Under the pieces are notes generated by a model. The model was given only the letters and a program-made list of their open reading frames with translations. It was not told the DNA's origin and ran no database searches. Of a stretch of 49,310 nucleotides of DNA, positions 8,195 through 15,287 are shown piece after piece. A program made the position numbers and the translations under genes. Source of the stretch: an archaeon (lineage in GTDB: Archaea; Nanobdellota; Nanobdellia; SCGC-AAA011-G17; GW2011-AR17); the NCBI GenBank assembly GCA_018653605.1, contig JABHYY010000016.1, positions 1 through 49,310 of the forward strand. The letters are read 5' to 3'. How positions within the stretch are numbered: the first letter of the stretch is position 1; the number at the start of each line of letters is the position of its first letter.

Positions 8195-8605
8195 ATGAAA
8201 GAACCAACTAGTATGGATGAATGTGTATATTTTACAAGACGAGTGCTTGGAACAGGTAAAGCTGCAGCTTGGGTTTATAGAAAAGAGTGCCCTAAGTGTA
8301 AGAAGTGTTTGATGGGTAAACCTAAAGATCCAAAAACAGGAAGGTATAAAATCAGAGCAACAGAGTATGTTTGTTACGAATGTGGTTATACTGAAGAGAA
8401 GAAAGAACATATGGAAAGTCTTGATATTAATATTACATATACTTGTCCTAAGTGTAGTTTTGAAGGTGAAAAGCAAATGCCTTTCATCAGAAAAAAAGTT
8501 ATGAGGACAAATGAAGAGACAGGTAAAAGACAATCTGTTGAAGCTGTGAAAATTGAATGTGAAAATTGTGGTGAGGTTATCCTTATTACTAAAAAACTAA
8601 AATGA
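8195..8605 (+). CDS. Multi-zinc-ribbon protein of unknown function
   Basis: 136 residues with four CxxC-type knuckles: CPKCKKC (about 32), CYECGY (about 64), CPKCSF (about 85) and CENCGE (about 125), enough for two zinc ribbons. The N-terminal MDECVYFTRR has no known function to me. Zinc ribbons of this sort bind nucleic acid, RNA polymerase or ribosomal partners, but nothing here identifies the partner. It has its own TATA box and overlaps the following small membrane protein by 4 bases (ATGA), which suggests that the two work together or are co-regulated. Confidence 0.75.
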   Translation: MKEPTSMDECVYFTRRVLGTGKAAAWVYRKECPKCKKCLMGKPKDPKTGRYKIRATEYVCYECGYTEEKKEHMESLDINITYTCPKCSFEGEKQMPFIRKKVMRTNEETGKRQSVEAVKIECENCGEVILITKKLK

Positions 8606-8877
8606 ATGTTGATATTGGAAAAATAATAAAAGGATTTTTTAAATTTATTTGGGTATTAATTTACAGTTTCTTTAAAGCTATCACTGTTGACTTTTATCAT
8701 AATTTTAAAGATAAGTGGTCAGGTGGTGGAAGTGGTGGTTATAAAAATGTTACAGCTCCTCCTGGTGAAGATCATTCTCAGCCTGTAGAAGATTATAAAG
8801 AAATTAAAGCTGATGATTCTCCTAGTGATGAGGGAGTACCTCTTGAGAGTACAAATGTTTTTGATATTTTTAAGTAA
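8602..8877 (+). CDS. Small membrane-anchored protein with Gly/Asp-rich tail
   Basis: 91 residues, unrecognised. One hydrophobic segment (IIKGFFKFIWVLIYSFFKAITVDF, about 7-30) is followed by a GGGSGG linker and an acidic, disordered tail with PPGEDHSQPVEDY. The hydrophobic part resembles that of the protein at 7860. It is translationally coupled to the zinc-ribbon gene. Orientation in the membrane is uncertain; there is no signal peptidase site. Confidence 0.68.
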   Translation: MNVDIGKIIKGFFKFIWVLIYSFFKAITVDFYHNFKDKWSGGGSGGYKNVTAPPGEDHSQPVEDYKEIKADDSPSDEGVPLESTNVFDIFK

Positions 8878-8910
8878 ACTATATAAAGAAGTTCTCTTAT
8901 TTTGTAATTA

Positions 8911-11541
8911 ATGGTTAATTTTAACAAGATTGCAAAGAAGTGGCAACAGAGGTGGGAAGAGAGTAAAATTTTCAAAGTAAAAGAGGATGAAAATAAAAAA
9001 AAGTATTATGTTCTTGAGATGTATCCGTATCCTTCAGGTTCTGGGTTACATATGGGACATGCTTCTAATTATACTATTGGTGATGTTTTTGCAAGATTCA
9101 AAAGAATGAATGGATTTAATGTACTTTATCCAATGGGTTATGATTCATTTGGTTTGCCTGCTGAGAATGCTGCAATACAAGCTAAAAGCCATCCAAAGAT
9201 ATTTACTGAAAAAGCAATTGCAAATTTTATTTCACAACAAAAAGCATTAGGGTTAAGTTATGATTGGGATAGGATGGTGCAGTCTCATGATCCTGAGTAT
9301 TACAAATGGGATCAGTGGATTTTCTTAAAAATGTTTGAAAAGAATTTAGCTTACAAAAAAAAGTCTGCAGTAAATTGGTGTCCTAAGTGTAAAACTGTTC
9401 TTGCAAATGAACAGGTTCATGATGGGAAATGTTGGAGGCACACTGATACTGAAGTTGAATTGAAAGATTTAGATCAGTGGTTTTTCAAAACAACTGAATA
9501 TGCGGAAGAGTTGTTAGAAGGCCTTGGTGATTTAAAATGGGCTGATGATATTAAAACAATGCAAAGGAATTGGATTGGTAAAAGTAAAGGTACTGTGATG
9601 GATTTTAAAATTAAAGATTCTGACAAAACATTAAGTGTTTTTACAACAAGGCCTGATACTTTTTTTGGAATTACTTATCTTGTTTATGCTCCGGAACATC
9701 CTGATGTAATGGAGCTCGTTAAGGGAACTGAGTATGAAGAAAAAGTTAAAACTTTAGTTAAAAAAATATTACTTGAAGATAGGTATTCAAGAACTGCTGA
9801 AGATAAAGAAAAAGAAGGGATGTTTATTGGTAAACATGCTTTAAATCCAATTAATGGAGAAGAAATTCCTATATATATTGCTAACTTTGTGTTGCATGAA
9901 TATGGTACTGGTGCTATTATTGCTGTTCCTGCTCATGATCAAAGAGATTTTGATTTTGCAAAGAAATATGATATTCCAATTAAAGTTGTTATTAATCCAC
10001 CAAGTTATGATTTGAATGCTGAAAAAATGTCAAGAGCTTATATTGCTGATGGTGTGATGGTTAATTCTGGTGAGTTTGATGGTTTGAATAACAGAGATGC
10101 TATTGAAAAGATTACTAAATTTTTAGAAGAAAAAGGTTGTGGAAAATTTACAACACAGTATAAGTTAAGAGATTGGTTAATTTCTAGGCAAAGGTTCTGG
10201 GGTACACCAATTCCAATTATTTATTGTGACAAATGTGGTGAGGTTCCTGTTCCAGAAACAGATTTGCCTGTAATGTTACCTGAAGATGTTCATTTTGAGT
10301 CTGCTGAAAATCCTTTGAAAGATTATGAGCCTTTTACTAAAACTAAATGTCCTAAGTGTGGTGGTGAAGGTAGGAGAGAGACTGATACAATGGACACTTT
10401 TGTTAATTCTTCATGGTATTTCTTGAGGTACACTGATGCTAAGAATAAAGAAAAGATTTTTGATAGTGCTAAAGCAAATTATTGGATGCCTGTTGATTGT
10501 TATATTGGTGGAAAAGAACATGCTTGTATGCATTTGATTTATTTTAGATTTTATACAAAGTTTTTGAGAGATTTGGGAATTTTGAAAATTGATGAACCTG
10601 CAACAAAATTATTTAATCAAGGAATGTTGCATGGAGATGATGGTTATGTTATGTCTAAGTCTAGAGGGAATGTTAAATTGCCTGAAATTGTTTCTGAGAA
10701 ATATGGGATTGATACTGCTAGATTTTTCTTAATGTTTGTTGCTGGTCCTGGAAAAGATAGAGAGTGGAATGATGAGTCTGTTGAAGGTTCATTCAAGTTC
10801 ATGTGTAAATTCTATGGTTTATTAGATAAAGAGTTTAAAGAAGATGTTAAGCAACAAAGCAAGTTGCACAAAACTATCAGAGATGTTACTAATTATATTA
10901 AAGGATTTAAATTTAATTTAGCTTGTATTAGTATTATGGAACTTGTTAAGTATTTAGCAATGAAGGATCATGTTGATAAAGAAGTGTTAAAGAAGGTTGT
11001 TTTGTTAATGTCTCCATTTTCTCCACATGTTGCTGAAGAAATGTGGGAAAAGTTGGGTGGAGAAGGATTTGTTTCATTAGCAAGTTGGCCAGAGTATGAT
11101 GAATCTAAAATTGATGAAAAAGCTGAGTTTTTAGAGAAGATAGTTATGGATGTTGCTGAAGATGTTGAACAGGTTAGGAAGTTTGCAAAGTTAGATAAAT
11201 TAAGTTCTGTAAAGTTGATTGTAGGTCCTTCATGGAAATATGATTTTGTTAAAAAGTTTAAAGAACAAGAAACAAGGAATGTTGGTGAGTTGATTAGAGC
11301 TTTAATGGATAAGGAGCATGGGCAAGATATTTCTAAGTTGGTTCCAATGTTTGTTAAAAACCCACAACGAATGCCTGAAGTTGTATTAACACAGGATGAA
11401 GAGTTTGGTGTTTTTGAAAGTGCTAAAGATTCTTTGTCTAAAGAGTTTGGATGTCCTGTTGTTGTTGAGAAAGCTGAAGATTCTAGTGAGAAAAAGGCTG
11501 GAAATGCTTTGCCAGGTAAAGTGGCTATTGTTGTTGCATAA
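8911..11541 (+). CDS. leuS: Leucyl-tRNA synthetase, bacterial type
   Basis: 876 residues. The class I signature SGLHMGHASNYTIGDV is at about 44-59, followed by RMNGFNVLYPMGYDSFGLPAENAA, the wording of bacterial LeuRS (archaeal enzymes have a different sequence here and are longer, about 950 residues). CPKC...CWRH (about 157-175) is the first zinc module; a CP1 editing domain follows (about 220-410, TTRPDTFFGITYLVYAPEHP), then a second zinc module (CDKC...CPKC) and KMSKS as VMSKS at about 580. The catalytic core and the anticodon-binding domain look intact. A TATA box (ACTATATAAAG) lies about 28 bases before the ATG. It is a likely ancient transfer from bacteria, as is metG in this window. Confidence 0.95.
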   Translation: MVNFNKIAKKWQQRWEESKIFKVKEDENKKKYYVLEMYPYPSGSGLHMGHASNYTIGDVFARFKRMNGFNVLYPMGYDSFGLPAENAAIQAKSHPKIFTEKAIANFISQQKALGLSYDWDRMVQSHDPEYYKWDQWIFLKMFEKNLAYKKKSAVNWCPKCKTVLANEQVHDGKCWRHTDTEVELKDLDQWFFKTTEYAEELLEGLGDLKWADDIKTMQRNWIGKSKGTVMDFKIKDSDKTLSVFTTRPDTFFGITYLVYAPEHPDVMELVKGTEYEEKVKTLVKKILLEDRYSRTAEDKEKEGMFIGKHALNPINGEEIPIYIANFVLHEYGTGAIIAVPAHDQRDFDFAKKYDIPIKVVINPPSYDLNAEKMSRAYIADGVMVNSGEFDGLNNRDAIEKITKFLEEKGCGKFTTQYKLRDWLISRQRFWGTPIPIIYCDKCGEVPVPETDLPVMLPEDVHFESAENPLKDYEPFTKTKCPKCGGEGRRETDTMDTFVNSSWYFLRYTDAKNKEKIFDSAKANYWMPVDCYIGGKEHACMHLIYFRFYTKFLRDLGILKIDEPATKLFNQGMLHGDDGYVMSKSRGNVKLPEIVSEKYGIDTARFFLMFVAGPGKDREWNDESVEGSFKFMCKFYGLLDKEFKEDVKQQSKLHKTIRDVTNYIKGFKFNLACISIMELVKYLAMKDHVDKEVLKKVVLLMSPFSPHVAEEMWEKLGGEGFVSLASWPEYDESKIDEKAEFLEKIVMDVAEDVEQVRKFAKLDKLSSVKLIVGPSWKYDFVKKFKEQETRNVGELIRALMDKEHGQDISKLVPMFVKNPQRMPEVVLTQDEEFGVFESAKDSLSKEFGCPVVVEKAEDSSEKKAGNALPGKVAIVVA

Positions 11542-11543
11542 AG

Positions 11544-11553
11544 AATATAAATA
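11544..11553 (+). promoter_or_regulatory. TATA box of the 109-residue ORF
   Basis: AATATAAATA, centred about 26 bases before the ATG at 11575, immediately after the leuS stop. Confidence 0.5.
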
Positions 11554-11574
11554 ATATTTCCATTTTTATTATTT

Positions 11575-11904
11575 ATGGGAATTATTACTGAATTTAATCC
11601 AGATCTTGCATTGAGAAATATTAGTCATTATCATAGTGGAGAAAGATTGTCTCAAGAGTGTATCCCTGAAACTCTTGTTGAAGGAGAAGTTTATCCATTT
11701 ATTAAATCAGGACAAAGAAATTATTGGATGGAAGGAGAGATTGCGCTTTTGGAAACTGAAGGTGGTGGAAGATTATCTGATCCTTTAGCAAGTATTGTCA
11801 TTCTTGAAGCAACACATTATGTAGAAGATGGAAAAGTTTGTACAAGAGGGATATATTGTGTTGAAAAAGTTGGTGCTAAGTTTAATTGGATGAAAGTTGA
11901 ATAG
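11575..11904 (+). CDS. Small hypothetical protein, probably all-beta
   Basis: 109 residues; family not recognised. Beta-strand-like segments alternate with turns (GEVYPFIKSGQRNYWMEGEIALLE, ASIVILEATHYVEDGKVCTRGIYCVEKV). A small beta-barrel such as PUA or ASCH is possible, but this is a weak impression. There is no signal peptide or membrane span. It is preceded by its own TATA box, and the downstream regulator gene has a separate promoter, so it is probably monocistronic. Confidence 0.68.
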   Translation: MGIITEFNPDLALRNISHYHSGERLSQECIPETLVEGEVYPFIKSGQRNYWMEGEIALLETEGGGRLSDPLASIVILEATHYVEDGKVCTRGIYCVEKVGAKFNWMKVE

Positions 11905-11933
11905 GTTCAAACCAATTTGAAACTATAAAACAG

Positions 11934-11943
11934 TTTAAATATA
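11934..11943 (+). promoter_or_regulatory. TATA box of the membrane wHTH operon
   Basis: TTTAAATATA lies about 26 bases before the ATG at 11964. The ORF-track ATG at 11943 falls inside this box, so it cannot be the start of a transcript initiated here. Confidence 0.7.
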
Positions 11944-11963
11944 TGCTTTGTTTTACATATTCT

Positions 11964-12545
11964 ATGGATAAAAAGTTTATTTTGGTTTCAATGGATGATG
12001 AGAAGTCTAAAGAGTTAGGTGCTGTGATTAGTAATGACACCTCTAGAAAGATCTTGGATTTGCTTGGAGAGAAAAGTGACATTAGTGCACAGCAAATTGC
12101 TAAGAAGTTGAAATTAAATCTGTCCACTGTAACTTATAATTTAAAACATTTGAGAGAGCAAGGTTTGATTAAACATTCTGACTTTGCTTGGAGTGATAAA
12201 GGGAGAAGGATTGAATTGTATTCTTTAGCTAACAAAATTGTTATAATTGCTCCAAAAGGGTTTGATTTCAAAGATACTTTGAAAAAAATTATTCCGATTG
12301 GTTTGATTGGTGGTGCTATTTCTTTAGCTTTGAAATTGTCTAGTTCTTTCAAAACTATGGGTGGTGAGATCATGGCTGAAGATGCAAGAGGTGATGTAAT
12401 GGAGTTAGCTATGGAAGAGAGTGTTCAAGTGGTACAGAGTAGTCAAAGTTTTATTCCTGCTGATTGGTGGATATATACCCTAATCTTAACATTTATTATA
12501 GTCTTACTAATAGTCCTTATTGATTTTAGGAGGGCAAAGAAATAA
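11964..12545 (+). CDS. Membrane-tethered ArsR-type winged-helix transcription regulator
   Basis: 193 residues from the ATG chosen by TATA spacing (MDKKFILVSMDDEKS). The N-terminal 80 residues are a winged helix: SRKILDLLGEKSDISAQQIAKKLKLNLSTVTYNLKHLREQGLI is the recognition region, followed by a wing (SDKGRRIELYSL). Two hydrophobic segments come next, a weaker one (PIGLIGGAISLALKL) and a clear C-terminal span (WIYTLILTFIIVLLIVLI) ending in RRAKK. A cytoplasmic DNA-binding domain with about 45 residues outside the cell between the spans fits a one-component membrane sensor. It is followed after 19 bases by an exported membrane protein with a good Shine-Dalgarno, so the two form an operon. Confidence 0.83.
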   Translation: MDKKFILVSMDDEKSKELGAVISNDTSRKILDLLGEKSDISAQQIAKKLKLNLSTVTYNLKHLREQGLIKHSDFAWSDKGRRIELYSLANKIVIIAPKGFDFKDTLKKIIPIGLIGGAISLALKLSSSFKTMGGEIMAEDARGDVMELAMEESVQVVQSSQSFIPADWWIYTLILTFIIVLLIVLIDFRRAKK

Positions 12546-12554
12546 GTTTCTTTT

Positions 12555-12560
12555 GGAGGT
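12555..12560 (+). promoter_or_regulatory. Shine-Dalgarno GGAGGT
   Basis: GGAGGT ends 4 bases before the ATG at 12565. It decides that start over the upstream ATG at 12520, which lies inside the previous gene. Confidence 0.8.
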
Positions 12561-12564
12561 AAAA

Positions 12565-13650
12565 ATGAAAAAAATATTTTGTTTAATAGCGTTAGCTCTA
12601 TTGCTAGTACCTTTTAGTACTGCTTATTGGGGCGAAGGTTTTCAAGATCACCAGTATTATGTGGTTTTTGATGAAGAAGGAGAAGCTGCAGTTTTGGCAA
12701 CAATTAGTTTTCAAAACTATGGTGGAGTTGAGGATTTGGAATTTGAGATTCCAGTCGAGGATATACGAATAATTGGGGTTGTTCAAGAGTATTATCTGTA
12801 TGATAATGAAGATTATTGGAGATATGATACTCAGTATGCTGATGTTGATTATACTTTAGAAGAGTTGTCTGATTCTGTTCGTTTGAGTTTTGATATCCCT
12901 GAAGATTATGAAGATGTAACTATTATTATTTATTATAAGACAGAGAGTTATGTTGAAGAGAAGTATGATATTTTTTATTATGATTTTGAAACAATCTCTG
13001 GAAATTATGATATTAATAATGTGAATGTCTATGTTGATGTTGTTGATGATTTGTATATGGCTGATTCTTCTGGTGAAACTGAGTATAAAGAGAATTTTAT
13101 GGTTATGGAGACTGCTGAAGATGCTGCACTTTCTCGAGGGTATTACTATTCTGACACTTCTGAAAGTACAAGTTCTTTAGATCCTTGGGAAAGTTTTCAT
13201 GTGACTGGGAAATATTCTGGCACTTGGCTTGACATGAACTGGTGGAAAGTTGTTATTGGTGTTTTGGCTATTGGTTTGGTGTTAGTTGGTGGAGTTTTTG
13301 GTGTAAAAAGAATGTTTAAGAAGAAAAAAAGTTTGGCTTTGAAGACAGGAATTGCATCTGGTGCTTTACTCTCTTTGATTTGGGGTGTGACTGCATATGT
13401 TATGGAAAATCTATCACAATGGGTTGGATATCAGTATGGAGCGATGTTTTCAATTGTTTTGATGTTGTTAGTTGTATTGTTAACATTTGTTTTGTTTATT
13501 GGACCCTCGGTGTTGATAGGATTTAAGCAAGGTATGAAAGAAGGTTTAACTTGTCTAATTGCAGAGATAGCTACACTGTTTTTGTTGTTTTTTGTTGGAT
13601 TGCTTGGGTTTGTTTTTTTGTTTGGATCTGGAGGTGGACTGTATTACTAG
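12565..13650 (+). CDS. Exported multi-span membrane protein, partner of the membrane wHTH regulator
   Basis: 361 residues from the start with the Shine-Dalgarno. A signal peptide (MKKIFCLIALALLLVPFSTAYW) leads an extracellular beta-rich domain of about 200 residues, rich in Asp, Glu and Tyr, of a DUF2207-like character (a weak impression). Four hydrophobic spans follow: WWKVVIGVLAIGLVLVGGVF, GIASGALLSLIWGVTAYV, AMFSIVLMLLVVLLTFVLFI and IAEIATLFLLFFVGLLGFVF. The short loop between the first two is strongly basic (KRMFKKKKS), placing it in the cytoplasm. Co-transcription with a membrane-anchored regulator suggests a sensing pair. Confidence 0.78.
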   Translation: MKKIFCLIALALLLVPFSTAYWGEGFQDHQYYVVFDEEGEAAVLATISFQNYGGVEDLEFEIPVEDIRIIGVVQEYYLYDNEDYWRYDTQYADVDYTLEELSDSVRLSFDIPEDYEDVTIIIYYKTESYVEEKYDIFYYDFETISGNYDINNVNVYVDVVDDLYMADSSGETEYKENFMVMETAEDAALSRGYYYSDTSESTSSLDPWESFHVTGKYSGTWLDMNWWKVVIGVLAIGLVLVGGVFGVKRMFKKKKSLALKTGIASGALLSLIWGVTAYVMENLSQWVGYQYGAMFSIVLMLLVVLLTFVLFIGPSVLIGFKQGMKEGLTCLIAEIATLFLLFFVGLLGFVFLFGSGGGLYY

Positions 13651-13666
13651 TCCTCCTGAACAAAAA

Positions 13667-13676
13667 AATATTTAAA
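13667..13676 (+). promoter_or_regulatory. TATA box of the 146-residue gene
   Basis: AATATTTAAA, centred about 27 bases before the ATG at 13699; implies a leaderless transcript. Confidence 0.6.
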
Positions 13677-13698
13677 CTGGGTCGATATAGTAAACTTC

Positions 13699-14139
13699 AT
13701 GAAAGTTTCTAAAGATCTTCCCTTGGCTGAAATCACTTTGCGTAAGTATGAAAAACCATATGAAATGCCTAAAAGAGATTTGGTTAGAAAGATCTGTTTG
13801 TCAACTGGATTGTTACAACCAGGCGATTCAAGAGATGTAATTGTTGATATTTTTTATGTTATTTTGCATAGTTCTGAAGAGTTAGATTCTGAAAGTGTAC
13901 GACAGGGTGTTATTGAGTTTAGAAAAGAGAATAAATTGCCTCTTGTTGGTGTTGCTGGGTCTAATGTTCGTAGACAGTTGAAAAGATTGAGGGATATGTA
14001 TTTTGTTGAAAAGGTTAGGAACAAGTATAGGATTGCTGAGAAAGAAAAGATTTCACATATTTTTGAACAGAAGATTGAAAAGTTTTATCTTCAAGCCATA
14101 ATCTCCAGAGTAAAAGAGTATATTGATGCTTTAGAATGA
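13699..14139 (+). CDS. Conserved archaeal wHTH-like protein
   Basis: 146 residues. The opening MKVSKDLPLAEITLRKYEKP and the block LLQPGDSRDVIVDIFYVIL match a protein family I recall as widely conserved in archaea and described only as a putative DNA-binding or regulatory protein. SSEELDSESVRQGVIEFRKENKL followed by GSNVRRQLKRLRDMYFVEKVRNKYRI looks like a winged helix. Its stop overlaps the start of the methyltransferase gene (ATGA), so the two are translationally coupled. Confidence 0.8.
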   Translation: MKVSKDLPLAEITLRKYEKPYEMPKRDLVRKICLSTGLLQPGDSRDVIVDIFYVILHSSEELDSESVRQGVIEFRKENKLPLVGVAGSNVRRQLKRLRDMYFVEKVRNKYRIAEKEKISHIFEQKIEKFYLQAIISRVKEYIDALE

Positions 14140-14657
14140 CAATTTATGAACCACAAGAGGATTCTTATTTATTACAAAAATGGGTTAAGAAGTATAGTTC
14201 TGGTAAAGTGTTAGATATGGGTACTGGTTCTGGTATTCAAGGTCTTGCTGCTTCTGAAAGTGCTGAGTCTATTCTTTGTGTTGATATAAATCCTGAGGCT
14301 GTTGAGTTTGTTAAGAAGAAAGGGTTGAAAGTTGTACAGAGTGATTTGTTTGAAAATGTTTCTGGAAAGTTTGACCTGATTATATTTAATCCACCTTATT
14401 TGCCAGAAGATCCTGATGAGCCTGCTGATTCTCGTTTAGCTACAACTGGAGGAAAGAAAGGTTCTGAGTTGTTAGAGAGGTTTTTGAAGGATGCTAAGGA
14501 TTATTTGGTTGAGGATGGTAAGATTCTGGTTTTAATTTCTTCTTTGACAGGTGAGGCTGAAGATCTGTTCAAAGAGTATGAGTATAAGTTATTAGATTCT
14601 GAGAAATTGTTTTTTGAAGAGCTTTTTGTTTATATTTTATCAGAGAAAAGCATATAA
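14136..14657 (+). CDS. HemK2/Mtq2-type protein glutamine N-methyltransferase
   Basis: 173 residues of a Rossmann-fold SAM-dependent methyltransferase. IYEPQEDSYLL is the family N-terminal motif, VLDMGTGSGIQ (about 25-35) is SAM motif I, CVDINPEAV is motif II and IIFNPPYLP is the NPPY catalytic motif that holds a glutamine amide. By family knowledge this class methylates the GGQ glutamine of the archaeal/eukaryotic release factor aRF1. The short N-terminus fits Mtq2/HemK2 rather than bacterial PrmC, which has an extra helical domain. It is coupled to the preceding wHTH-like gene. Confidence 0.9.
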   Translation: MTIYEPQEDSYLLQKWVKKYSSGKVLDMGTGSGIQGLAASESAESILCVDINPEAVEFVKKKGLKVVQSDLFENVSGKFDLIIFNPPYLPEDPDEPADSRLATTGGKKGSELLERFLKDAKDYLVEDGKILVLISSLTGEAEDLFKEYEYKLLDSEKLFFEELFVYILSEKSI

Positions 14658-14659
14658 AT
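14650..14659 (+). promoter_or_regulatory. TATA box of the 41-residue zinc-ribbon gene
   Basis: GCATATAAAT, centred about 26 bases before the ATG at 14681 and overlapping the end of the methyltransferase gene. This spacing is a main argument that the short ORF is real. Confidence 0.6.
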
Positions 14660-14680
14660 GTTTGATCTTACATTAATGGG

Positions 14681-14806
14681 ATGACTAATTGTAATCGATG
14701 TGGCGAGGATTTTGATAATCATTATAATGGATACCACTGGTGTCCTAATTGTGGAAAGGTTTTTCAGTTTGATGTTAATGATAGTTCTAATAAGAAAAAG
14801 TATTAG
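14681..14806 (+). CDS. 41-residue zinc-ribbon microprotein
   Basis: This ORF is too short for the ORF track. It reads MTNCNRCGEDFDNHYNGYHW..., with two knuckles, CNRCG and CPNCG, spaced like one small zinc ribbon, then a polar tail ending in SNKKKY. It has its own TATA box at the standard leaderless distance. Its stop shares bases with the stop of the convergent gene at 14803. Function unknown; tiny zinc ribbons of this kind in archaea often bind nucleic acid or a polymerase, but that is only an analogy. Confidence 0.78.
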   Translation: MTNCNRCGEDFDNHYNGYHWCPNCGKVFQFDVNDSSNKKKY

Positions 14807-15180
14807 AAACCTTTAGGACATATTTCTTCATAATTGTAAGGGTGTCTCGGTACTTCAGAAGGTACAAAAGTTCCTACTGTAAAAGATATATCCTCATCAC
14901 CAACTCTTCTTTTTTCTACAGCTTGCTCTGTGACCACTCCTGCAGCCCTTATGCAAGGAAGCCAATGGTTTTGATCAAATCCAGGAAATCTAGTTCCTAA
15001 ATAAACTATTTGGTCTTGTGGTAAAGGATGCTCACCCCATACAGCAAATCTTATTTGTTGTCCAGGCTCTATTTTCCCTTTATACATTTCATCTCTAAAG
15101 ATTGTACCATTATGAGCAAGAAGATGTGATTCTGCAGAATTACCATACATTACAATTTCTCTTCCAGGGAATCTTGACAT
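14803..15180 (-). CDS. Small hypothetical protein
   Basis: 125 residues; family not recognised. Short beta-like segments (REIVMYGNSAESHLLAHNGTIF, QQIRFAVWGEHPLPQDQIVYLGTRFPG, DISFTVGTFVPSEV) suggest a compact beta domain; there is no signal peptide or membrane span. A reverse-strand TATA box (TTTATATAG, about 15201-15210) lies 26 bases before the ATG, supporting the start and a leaderless mRNA. It converges on the zinc-ribbon microprotein with a 4-base overlap and is divergent from the L1 operon. Confidence 0.7.
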   Translation of the reverse strand: MSRFPGREIVMYGNSAESHLLAHNGTIFRDEMYKGKIEPGQQIRFAVWGEHPLPQDQIVYLGTRFPGFDQNHWLPCIRAAGVVTEQAVEKRRVGDEDISFTVGTFVPSEVPRHPYNYEEICPKGF

Positions 15181-15221
15181 AACCTAGAAAATAAACCACT
15201 ACTATATAAATCTAACCAAAA

Positions 15222-15231
15222 TCTTTATAAA
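15222..15231 (+). promoter_or_regulatory. TATA box of the L1-L10-L12 operon
   Basis: TCTTTATAAA, centred near 15227, predicts transcription starting near 15252, about 36 bases before the L1 ATG. This is one of the few leadered units in the window. Confidence 0.65.
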
Positions 15232-15252
15232 CACCCAAAATTTCCTAAAATA

Positions 15253-15281
15253 CACCCGTATAACTACGTGAAGTAGGAGGG
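15253..15281 (+). promoter_or_regulatory. Probable ribosomal protein L1 autoregulatory site, overlapping the Shine-Dalgarno
   Basis: The leader folds as CCC (15255-15257), internal loop GTATAA, CTAC (15264-15267), hairpin loop GTGAA, GTAG (15273-15276), GA, GGG (15279-15281). Two short helices separated by GA opposite a 6-base strand is the architecture of the L1 binding site known from 23S rRNA and from methanogen L1 mRNA, where I recall GA opposite GAGAAA. The Shine-Dalgarno GGAGGG lies in the structure, so bound L1 would block translation initiation. The fold is seen directly; the L1 identity is inferred from resemblance and location. Confidence 0.65.
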
Positions 15282-15287
15282 AGATAT

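Noticed and set aside
8123-8533. 136-residue ORF antisense to the zinc-ribbon gene
   Set aside because: The plus-strand gene has zinc-knuckle motifs, TATA box and coupling to the next gene; the antisense ORF has none of these.
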